Source of the DNA: Bacteroidota bacterium
GTDB taxonomy: Bacteria; Bacteroidota; Ignavibacteria; Ignavibacteriales; Ignavibacteriaceae
Direction of reading: 5' to 3'
Assembly (NCBI GenBank): GCA_024278655.1
Contig: JAJRSV010000033.1
Location: 1-5,510, forward strand
DNA length: 5,510 bases
Shown: one piece after another, positions 1-5,510 of the stretch
How positions within the stretch are numbered: position 1 is the first letter of the stretch
How the letters are laid out: every line of letters starts with the position of its first letter
The notes under the pieces: generated by a model
Database searches by the model: none
What the model was told of the DNA's origin: nothing
The model's input: the letters and a program-made list of their open reading frames with translations, nothing else
Program-made: the position numbers and the translations under genes

Positions 1-232
1 CTGCTGCATCCTTTGGGTTGGGATAATACCAAGCGGCGTTTTTATTCATCTTGCCGTCAATTTCTATCGTATAGTAACTTGCTTCACCCTTCCAAACACA
101 ATTTGTACGAAGCGGGCTGTCCTGTAAAAACTCTTTCTTAACCGATTCGGGAGGAAAGTAATGATTTCCTTCGATGATAATAGTCTTATTACTTTCTGCT
201 ATAACTTTATCTTTCCATATTGCTTTAGGCAT
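1..232 (-). CDS. DUF427 domain protein (N-terminal part, cut by window edge)
   Basis: Reading the minus strand from the ATG at 232-230 gives 77 uninterrupted codons to the left edge, beginning MPKAIWKDKVIAES. The segment TNCVWKGEASYYTIEIDG (about residues 43-60), followed by AAWYYPNPKDAA at the edge, is the characteristic core of the DUF427 family (Pfam PF04248, also named NTP_transf_9). This is a small, widespread cytosolic family of about 90-120 residues with no established biochemical role. The C-terminal part, normally containing a final Phe-Trp-rich strand, lies outside the window. No signal peptide or membrane segment is visible, so the product is probably cytosolic. The start is preceded by only a weak purine-rich GGAAAA stretch. 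It is transcribed away from the TonB-receptor gene, so no functional link to it is implied. Family recognition is confident; function is unknown. Confidence 0.88.
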   Translation of the reverse strand, partial: MPKAIWKDKVIAESNKTIIIEGNHYFPPESVKKEFLQDSPLRTNCVWKGEASYYTIEIDGKMNKNAAWYYPNPKDAA

Positions 233-273
233 TGTTGTTTTCCGTTTTTCTAATAATAAAAAATTAACTTGAA

Positions 274-281
274 CAAAGATA
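274..281 (-). promoter_or_regulatory. Candidate Bacteroidota-type -7 element (TATCTTTG) for the DUF427 gene
   Basis: On the minus strand this octamer reads TATCTTTG, an exact match to the TAnnTTTG -7 element known for the primary sigma factor in Bacteroides and Flavobacterium. It sits 41 bases upstream of the DUF427 start codon, a sensible 5' UTR distance. A loose TTTA lies 17 bases further upstream where a -33 TTTG would be expected, so the upstream half is weak. Whether this organism's sigma factor uses that consensus is inferred. Confidence 0.35.
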
Positions 282-439
282 ATCAGACACAACGGGCATA
301 AACTATCAGCGAAATGACAAACCTTATTTTTTTAGGCAGCCGTGCAATACTTAAGCCGAATTTTCAATGCAGATAAATTTATAATTGAATTTAAATTTTC
401 TTTTGCTAAATTCCGGTTCAAATATTTTATTTTATCTAT

Positions 440-462
440 AAAAGCCGATAGAATCGGCTTTT
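440..462. terminator. Perfect 10-bp hairpin, terminator-like on both strands
   Basis: The arms AAAAGCCGAT (440-449) and ATCGGCTTTT (453-462) are exact reverse complements around a three-base AGA loop. A GC-containing stem with an A-tract on the left and a T-tract on the right is the usual shape of a bidirectional intrinsic terminator. It does not sit behind any recognisable gene: both neighbours start on either side and point away from it. It may end an unannotated small transcript, be a remnant of a lost gene, or act in a leader RNA. The structure is directly seen; the terminator role is inferred. Confidence 0.45.
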
Positions 463-535
463 CGGTTATCAGTGGATTTTATTCGGATTGTGTTTTTAAG
501 GCAGTCGGTTTTTTTTATTACGGACTAAGTGTTTA

Positions 536-541
536 TATAAT
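536..541 (+). promoter_or_regulatory. Candidate -10 box (TATAAT) for the receptor operon
   Basis: An exact TATAAT hexamer lies about 90 bases before the receptor start. The position about 17 bases upstream is only T-rich and gives no good -35 match. I saw no TAnnTTTG element between 463 and 627. In DNA this AT-rich a TATAAT can arise by chance, so this is a weak call; a second AT-rich candidate is TATAAC at 572-577. Confidence 0.25.
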
Positions 542-553
542 TTAAACGGAAAA

Positions 554-631
554 ATGATAATAACCTTTATATATAACCTTACAGAAGATTTTATTTCGCA
601 AATCGATTTTACTGCACGGAGGTCCTTATGA
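554..631 (+). other. Possible 25-codon leader ORF overlapping the receptor start
   Basis: An ATG at 554 opens 25 codons (MIITFIYNLTEDF... ending TARRSL) and stops at TGA 629-631, which overlaps the receptor ATG at 628-630 as ATGA. That overlap is the classic arrangement for translational coupling. A GGA lies only three bases before this ATG, too close for a strong ribosome site, and the receptor has its own strong site inside the ORF. It resembles no family I know and may be a chance frame in AT-rich DNA. Confidence 0.15.
618..623 (+). promoter_or_regulatory. Strong ribosome binding site (GGAGGT) of the receptor gene
   Basis: GGAGGT is a near-perfect Shine-Dalgarno sequence and ends four bases before the ATG at 628, which fixes that start. 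The spacing is slightly short. Such strong sites are uncommon in Bacteroidia but less so in Chlorobi- and Ignavibacteria-type genomes, which fits the lineage guess. Confidence 0.8.
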
Positions 632-3375
632 GGAATCTGTTACTATTGTTTATTTTTCTTTCCATTTCCTTCTTTAACTTTTCATACGCACAAACAGGTA
701 AAATAAGCGGTCGGGTTACCGACGGTTCGACGGGAGAACCGCTGCCGTTTGTAAATGTAATTATTTTAGGTACAAACCAGGGCGCAGCAACCGATATAGA
801 CGGATACTATTCAATACTTGGCGTCAGACCCGGAACATACTCCGTTAAAGCTTCAGCTATCGGTTACAATGCTCTAACTATGGAAAACGTTAAAGTATCA
901 ATTGACCTGAATACTAAAATCGATTTCAAATTGTACCAAACAAGTGTTGAGTTAAATGAAGAAGTTATTGTTATTGCTAAAAAGCCGATGATAACTAAAG
1001 ATTTAACTTCTACTACAGCCATAATAACTTCAGACGATATTAAAGTATTACCCGTTACCGAGTTCCAGGAAGTGCTTCGGTTGAAAGCAGGTATTGTTGG
1101 CGGTAGTGTAAGAGGCGGTAGAAGAGGCGAGGTGGTTTACGCAATTGACGGTGTTCCGATTACAGATGTTTACGACGGTTCTACTGTTGTTGATGTTAAT
1201 ACGAATTCAATTCAGGAGCTGCAGTTTGTTAGTGGTGCTTTTAATGCGGAGTACGGAAGAGCACTTTCAGGTTATGTTAATATTGCAACTAAGGAAGGCG
1301 CCAGTAAATTCTCCGGCAATATTACCTCTTACATTGGCGATTATGTTAGCGGCGGAACCAATATCTTTCGCGGGATTGACGAAATCAACCCGGTTTCAAT
1401 ACGGGATATTGAAGGAAACTTGAGCGGTCCTATTATTCCCGGCGTGTTATCGTTTTACGGTTACGCAAGGTATATTTATTTCGGAGGATGGCTTAACGCA
1501 AAAAGAGTTTTTCAGCCATGGGATTTAACAATCAACAAAGGTCCAACATTTCCGGTTGAAGAACGCTACGATATCGATTCGACAGGCGACGGCAGTTATG
1601 TTCCTATGAACTGGAACGAAAAAAAATACGGACAGTTCAAACTTACATACAAACCTTTTTCGGGCGTTAAAATTAATTTCAACTGGTTTTACGATAACGT
1701 AAGATTCAGGGATTACGATCATGCTTTCAGCTATAATCCCGACGGCGACTTTAAAAAATTCCGTGTCGGAATTACCAACATTTTATCGGTTACACACACT
1801 TTAAGTTCCAAAACTTTTTACCAGGTAAACTTCACAAACTTTTTCAAGCAGTTCAGGCAGTATGTTTACGAAGACCCGAACGACCCGAGGTGGACACACG
1901 ACCGATTGCTCGATCAGGAACCGAAGGAAATTCCGACTTTTAAAACCGGCGGTACCAAAAGCTCTCAGTTCAAGCGTACAACAAACACTTACGGTATTAA
2001 AGTAGATTTAACTTCGCAGGTCGATAAAATAAACCTTGTTAAATTAGGATTCGAAATTAACAAGCACAGGTTATCGTTCGATAACATTAACCTGCTGCAG
2101 GATCCCGCAGCCGCCGACCCGCAGGAATCGGGCAATCCTTTTGTTAAACGTCATATCCCCGATCCTCTCGACCCGAACGAAAACCTTGCAATCGACAGAT
2201 ACATAAGAGAACCTTTGGAAATTTCGGGATACATCCAGGATAAAATTGAGTTTGATGCTTTCATTATAAACGCAGGTGTCAGGATCGATTATTTTACAAC
2301 CGACGGATTGGTTCTTGTTGATCCGAGCGACCCGGATATTTACAGACCCCGAAGACCGGAAAACATTGCGCTCACTCTGGAAGAACGAAGAGCCAAATGG
2401 TACAGGGACCCGGAACCGAGTCTCCAAATCAGTCCCCGTTTAGGTGTTGCTTTCCCTATAACCGATCAGGGAGTTGTGCATTTTTCGTACGGACACTTTT
2501 TCCAGATACCTAACTTCCAGCTTCTTTACACTAACCCCGAATACAAGTTTGGTCAGGGAACCGGCAACCTTGGAATAGCCGGCAATCCGGAACTTAAACC
2601 GCAGCAAACCATTAGCGGCGAGGTCGGTGTTCAGCAGGCATTATCAACCGATATTTCAGTTGATGTTACAATGTATTTCAGGGATATAAGAAACCTTGCC
2701 GGTACAAGAGCAGACGAAATAAGAATGTTCGGCGGCTCATCAACCTACAGCCAGTACGTTAACAGCGATTTCGGTTCGGTGTTGGGTGTTGTGTTTACAT
2801 TAACAAAAAGACTATCTGACAACTGGGCGGCTACTATCGATTACACATTCCAGAAGGCAAAAGGAAATGCATCCGACCCGGCAGCTACACGTAATGCAAT
2901 TGCCGGCGGGCAGCAGCCCGAAATTCAGCTTGTAAGATTGGATTGGGATCAGACACATACGCTCAACTTTACTTTCTCTTACGATACTGAAGACTTATGG
3001 GGTTTTGCTTTTATCGGCAGATACGGAAGCGGTTTCCCCTATACTCCTTCTTTCTCGCTCAACGTATCTTCGCTTTTAACAAATGCAGGATTAAAGCCGC
3101 CTACGTTTAACCTCGATTTAAGAGCTTATAAAGATTTTATGTTCGGCTCGTTCAGGTTAAGTTTATTTATGCGTGTTTATAACGTGTTCGATATCCGGAA
3201 TCAAATAAACGTTTACGACGACAGCGGCACAGCCGATTATACTATTGAAGAATTTTTAAGAAGAAATGATGAAAATCCCGATTTTCTTGTTAACTCATTG
3301 GATGAATTTTACAGGAACCCCACCTTCTATTCCGAACCGAGAAGAGTAGAAATAGGTGCGAGTTTCTTTTTCTAA
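628..3375 (+). CDS. TonB-dependent outer-membrane receptor with carboxypeptidase-regulatory-like domain
   Basis: This complete 915-residue protein is an outer-membrane active transporter energised by TonB-ExbB-ExbD; its substrate is not evident. Residues 1-21 form a signal peptide with a likely cut SYA|QTG. Residues 24-105 form a carboxypeptidase-regulatory-like beta-sandwich (ISGRVTDGSTGEPLPFVNV, then DIDGYYSI and PGTYSVKASAIGY). EEVIVIA (111-117) resembles the TonB box of Bacteroidota receptors. The plug follows, about 120-223, with VVYAIDGVPI and EFGRA-like EYGRALSGYVNIATKEG. The remainder is the beta-barrel, with SPRLGVAF (602-609), GNPELKPQ (652-659), VYNVFD (850-855) and a C-terminal strand ending in FFF, the expected outer-membrane insertion signal. 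Length is normal for the family. Three predicted loops carry DPxDP motifs (416-420, 512-516, 565-569), and the protein has no cysteine. The start is supported by the GGAGGT at 618-623. It precedes the secreted-protein gene by 41 bases with no terminator, so they are probably one operon. I see no SusC-specific features or SusD partner. Confidence 0.95.
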   Translation: MRNLLLLFIFLSISFFNFSYAQTGKISGRVTDGSTGEPLPFVNVIILGTNQGAATDIDGYYSILGVRPGTYSVKASAIGYNALTMENVKVSIDLNTKIDFKLYQTSVELNEEVIVIAKKPMITKDLTSTTAIITSDDIKVLPVTEFQEVLRLKAGIVGGSVRGGRRGEVVYAIDGVPITDVYDGSTVVDVNTNSIQELQFVSGAFNAEYGRALSGYVNIATKEGASKFSGNITSYIGDYVSGGTNIFRGIDEINPVSIRDIEGNLSGPIIPGVLSFYGYARYIYFGGWLNAKRVFQPWDLTINKGPTFPVEERYDIDSTGDGSYVPMNWNEKKYGQFKLTYKPFSGVKINFNWFYDNVRFRDYDHAFSYNPDGDFKKFRVGITNILSVTHTLSSKTFYQVNFTNFFKQFRQYVYEDPNDPRWTHDRLLDQEPKEIPTFKTGGTKSSQFKRTTNTYGIKVDLTSQVDKINLVKLGFEINKHRLSFDNINLLQDPAAADPQESGNPFVKRHIPDPLDPNENLAIDRYIREPLEISGYIQDKIEFDAFIINAGVRIDYFTTDGLVLVDPSDPDIYRPRRPENIALTLEERRAKWYRDPEPSLQISPRLGVAFPITDQGVVHFSYGHFFQIPNFQLLYTNPEYKFGQGTGNLGIAGNPELKPQQTISGEVGVQQALSTDISVDVTMYFRDIRNLAGTRADEIRMFGGSSTYSQYVNSDFGSVLGVVFTLTKRLSDNWAATIDYTFQKAKGNASDPAATRNAIAGGQQPEIQLVRLDWDQTHTLNFTFSYDTEDLWGFAFIGRYGSGFPYTPSFSLNVSSLLTNAGLKPPTFNLDLRAYKDFMFGSFRLSLFMRVYNVFDIRNQINVYDDSGTADYTIEEFLRRNDENPDFLVNSLDEFYRNPTFYSEPRRVEIGASFFF

Positions 3376-3416
3376 TAATTTTATAAATGGAAAGATTTAA
3401 TCAGCGGATAACTAAT

Positions 3417-5510
3417 ATGAAATCGTTTAGAATTATTCTTTTTTCGACACTTGTTTTATTATTTATACATAGTGAAATAATTGCGCAGGTTCGTGTAACC
3501 GAAAGAGGTACAGCCACGTTCCGTAAAGTCGGTGTTCACCGCGGCAACCAGGTACGAACCGTTTTTTCAAACTTCGGCGTAATTGCCCAGCCGGGCAACG
3601 AAGGACCGAGAGGAGCATGGAAATTTGATGCTAACGGTTACGTTGGCGATGTGTCTCCGCTTGTAGGCTTGAGACTGCCGATAAGGGATTATATAAATGC
3701 CTCATCCGATACACTCGACGGAATTCCCGATACTATTTATTCCGTTATTATTACACCGGTTGACAGACCGGGCGGCGGTGAAAGCGGTGTTGGAAAATTC
3801 TGGGGCTTCGAGCCGATACCCGGCTTTGCAGACCCTGTGCTCGATGAACTCGGCAAAGGTGTGGCAATGAGCCATCTGCCCGAAACCTGGCCTCCTGTGT
3901 GGCCCGATGAGCCGGATTGGAGTTATTCCGGAGAGCCGATAATTAAAGACGGTGTTGATGTTACTCCGCAGGTAGATTGGAACGGCTTTTTCGGCAGGGC
4001 ACAATTGAATGCCGACCAGGAAAGTTACTTTTGGATGGACGATAACGATGACGAAGAATGGTATCAGCGTCATGAATTCTTACCCGACGATATGGACCCA
4101 AACCGCAGGGGTGCGGCAATTCAGGTTTCGGTTAGAGGATTGCAGTGGTCTAATTTTCTTGCACAGGATGTAATCTTCTGGCTTTATAATATCAAGAACG
4201 ACGGCACGGAAACTTATGACCAGGCAACCTTCGGAACATTGGTTGGAACCTATGTTGGAGTTGAAACACCCGAATGGAATGATGATGCTTCATTCTTCGA
4301 TGTTCGTGAAGCAATTACTTACACATGGGATTTCGATCATTACATATCGCCTGCTGCAAACCCGTTGTGGCAGCCGGACCCGACCGCTGTAGGTTACATC
4401 TTCTACGCATTCCTCGAATCTCCCGGCAACCCGTTCGACGGTGTTGACAATGACGGCGACAATGCGGAAGTAACCATCAACGCACCGTTTTTCGATCAGT
4501 CCGATTTTTCACCCCGTACAATTAACGCGGGCGACAAAGTGATTCTTATCGATAAAGATACTTTCGAACGTACTTCGTTCACAATACCGAACGATACTAT
4601 TACAATTTATTCAATGGGTGTTCCTTTCTTTATTGAACCGGGAGTTACGCAGTTAGTAGAAGGCAACATTAATTTTGCTACGGGAGATGTTTTTCCGAAT
4701 GCAATAGACGGAATTGATAATGATCTTGACGGTTTGATTGACGAAAACTTTCAGGTTCATTTTAAGCAGTTTAAAAAATCCGGCGAACTGATTCTTATTG
4801 ATACGCTTAACCCTGTTCAATACAAAGATGTGATAAATAACATCGGATTGATAGACCCGATGATTGACGAAGCACGCGATGACTTAATTGATAACGATAA
4901 CGATTGGGACCCCGAATTTGATGATGTGGGACAGGACGGCAAGCCGAACACAGGCGACTTTGGTGAAGGCGACGGTATGCCTACACCCGGCGAGCCGAAT
5001 TTCGACCAGACCGATGTTGATGAATCGGATCAGTTGGGATTAACAAGTTTTCAGTACTTCGTGCCCGCAGGCGATATTACAATGAGCAACGATGTTGATA
5101 TGTGGCGCAGACTGAAACCCGGCTTCTACGATGTTCCTTCTTCTATTGTTAATAACGTTGCAACAAGAGGCGAGGACGGCGATTTTATTTTCGGCTCGGG
5201 TTATTTCCCGCTTCTTCCCGGAAAAACACAACGCTTCTCGCTGGCTTTAGGTTTCGGTGAGGATTTTGCGGGTGCAATTAAAACGAAAAAAATTGCACAG
5301 GTAATTTATGATGCTAACTATAACTTCCCGCGCCCGCCTGAAAAACCAACTCTTACCGCTGTGCCCGGTGACGGCAAAGTTACACTTTACTGGGACAGAA
5401 TTGCCGAAAATTCAATTGACCCCACTTTAAAAGTAAAAGATTTTGAAGGATATAAAATTTACAAAGGAACCGACCCCGACTTATCGGATGCTTTAACTAT
5501 AACAGACGGA
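3417..5510 (+). CDS. Large secreted Asp-rich protein with FN3 domain (cut by right edge)
   Basis: The frame is open from ATG 3417 to the window end, giving 698 residues with no stop; the protein continues to the right. Residues 1-23 form a signal peptide with a likely cut IIA|QVR, and no lipobox cysteine follows, so it is exported but not an ordinary lipoprotein. Residues 25-637 match no named domain I can assign. This part includes a Trp/Pro-rich stretch (about 156-168, TWPPVWPDEPDW), MDDNDDEEW (207-215) and RGLQWSNFLAQDVIFWLY (240-257), which from memory resemble uncharacterised secreted proteins of Ignavibacteria and related phyla. DxDxD-type loops occur at 341-351 and 431-443 (DGIDNDLDGLIDE), with a long acidic stretch at 487-539; calcium binding is plausible but inferred. 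An FN3 domain starts near 638 (PPEKPTLTAVPGDGKVTLYW, then FEGYKIYKGTDP). The missing C-terminus could carry a type IX secretion sorting domain. No cysteine is present. A weak GGAT lies seven bases before this ATG; an in-frame ATG at 3387 would add ten residues without a ribosome site. It probably shares the receptor's transcript and may act with it at the surface. Confidence 0.85.
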   Translation, partial: MKSFRIILFSTLVLLFIHSEIIAQVRVTERGTATFRKVGVHRGNQVRTVFSNFGVIAQPGNEGPRGAWKFDANGYVGDVSPLVGLRLPIRDYINASSDTLDGIPDTIYSVIITPVDRPGGGESGVGKFWGFEPIPGFADPVLDELGKGVAMSHLPETWPPVWPDEPDWSYSGEPIIKDGVDVTPQVDWNGFFGRAQLNADQESYFWMDDNDDEEWYQRHEFLPDDMDPNRRGAAIQVSVRGLQWSNFLAQDVIFWLYNIKNDGTETYDQATFGTLVGTYVGVETPEWNDDASFFDVREAITYTWDFDHYISPAANPLWQPDPTAVGYIFYAFLESPGNPFDGVDNDGDNAEVTINAPFFDQSDFSPRTINAGDKVILIDKDTFERTSFTIPNDTITIYSMGVPFFIEPGVTQLVEGNINFATGDVFPNAIDGIDNDLDGLIDENFQVHFKQFKKSGELILIDTLNPVQYKDVINNIGLIDPMIDEARDDLIDNDNDWDPEFDDVGQDGKPNTGDFGEGDGMPTPGEPNFDQTDVDESDQLGLTSFQYFVPAGDITMSNDVDMWRRLKPGFYDVPSSIVNNVATRGEDGDFIFGSGYFPLLPGKTQRFSLALGFGEDFAGAIKTKKIAQVIYDANYNFPRPPEKPTLTAVPGDGKVTLYWDRIAENSIDPTLKVKDFEGYKIYKGTDPDLSDALTITDG

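Larger units (their letters stand above)
233..627. other. AT-rich divergent intergenic region
   Basis: These 395 bases separate two divergent genes and are much richer in A and T than the flanking coding DNA. They contain a candidate promoter for each direction, one perfect hairpin (440-462), runs of seven to eight T (327-333 and 509-516), a direct repeat of ATAACCTT (560-567 and 573-580) and a 25-codon ORF touching the receptor start (554-631). A 67-codon open frame starting with GTG at 342 is very Phe/Ile-rich, lacks a ribosome binding site and includes the hairpin, so I do not call it a gene. No tRNA, rRNA or riboswitch structure that I recognise is present. Confidence 0.7.

Noticed and set aside
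342..545. 67-codon plus-strand open frame in the intergenic region
   Set aside because: It begins with GTG without a ribosome binding site, its composition is the Phe/Ile/Lys/Tyr mix expected of translated AT-rich DNA, it spans the terminator-like hairpin, and it resembles no family I know.
1145..1423. 92-codon plus-strand open frame
   Set aside because: It lies wholly inside the receptor plug and early barrel coding region in another frame; the receptor frame has clear domain motifs here.
1525..1722. 65-codon minus-strand open frame
   Set aside because: Antisense shadow of the receptor barrel, with no ribosome site or domain features.
2071..2427. 118-codon minus-strand open frame
   Set aside because: Antisense shadow of the receptor loop region; no recognisable motifs.
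3376..3416. Terminator or promoter between the two plus-strand genes
   Set aside because: The 41 bases show no hairpin with a T-tract and no convincing promoter elements, which fits a single transcript.
3702..4073. 123-codon minus-strand open frame
   Set aside because: It is antisense to the secreted-protein gene, whose frame is open for 698 codons with a signal peptide and an FN3 domain.
5040..5231. 63-codon minus-strand open frame
   Set aside because: It is antisense to the secreted-protein gene, short and without motif support.
628..5510. SusC/SusD polysaccharide utilisation pair
   Set aside because: The second gene product lacks a lipobox and SusD-like helical features and instead has Asp-rich loops and an FN3 domain, and no glycan-degrading enzyme is in view.
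1..5510. CRISPR array, tRNA, rRNA, insertion sequence or prophage
   Set aside because: I saw no spaced direct repeats of 20 bases or more, no tRNA-like cloverleaf, no terminal inverted repeats, and no transposase, integrase or phage-like protein.

Overview
The window looks like chromosomal DNA from a Bacteroidota/Chlorobiota-type Gram-negative bacterium, most likely an Ignavibacteria-like lineage. The reasons are a TonB-dependent outer-membrane receptor with an N-terminal carboxypeptidase-regulatory-like domain and a C-terminal aromatic residue, a large secreted Asp-rich protein with a fibronectin type III (FN3) domain behind it, moderate GC in genes with strongly AT-rich intergenic DNA, and a clear Shine-Dalgarno site, which is uncommon in Bacteroidia proper. 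The taxonomic call is inference from gene style, not a database match.

Layout. Positions 1-232 (minus strand) hold the first 77 codons of a DUF427-family protein that runs off the left edge. Positions 233-627 are an AT-rich divergent intergenic region with no convincing full-size gene. It carries a perfect 10-bp terminator-like hairpin (440-462), candidate promoters in both directions, and a 25-codon ORF (554-631) whose stop overlaps the next start in an ATGA arrangement. Positions 628-3375 (plus) encode a complete 915-residue TonB-dependent receptor. After 41 bases with no terminator, positions 3417-5510 (plus) encode the first 698 residues of a secreted protein that continues past the right edge.

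How the parts may work together. The receptor and the secreted protein look co-transcribed. The receptor supplies a TonB-energised outer-membrane barrel. The secreted protein has a cleavable signal peptide, no lipobox, no cysteine, several DxDxDG-type candidate metal-binding loops, a long acidic linker and an FN3 domain. It is not a recognisable SusD lipoprotein, so the pair is not a standard SusC/SusD polysaccharide uptake unit. Its central region resembles, from memory, large uncharacterised secreted proteins of Ignavibacteria and related phyla. This receptor-plus-secreted-protein pair is the most interesting content; its substrate and role cannot be read from the sequence. No RNA genes, mobile elements or CRISPR arrays were seen.
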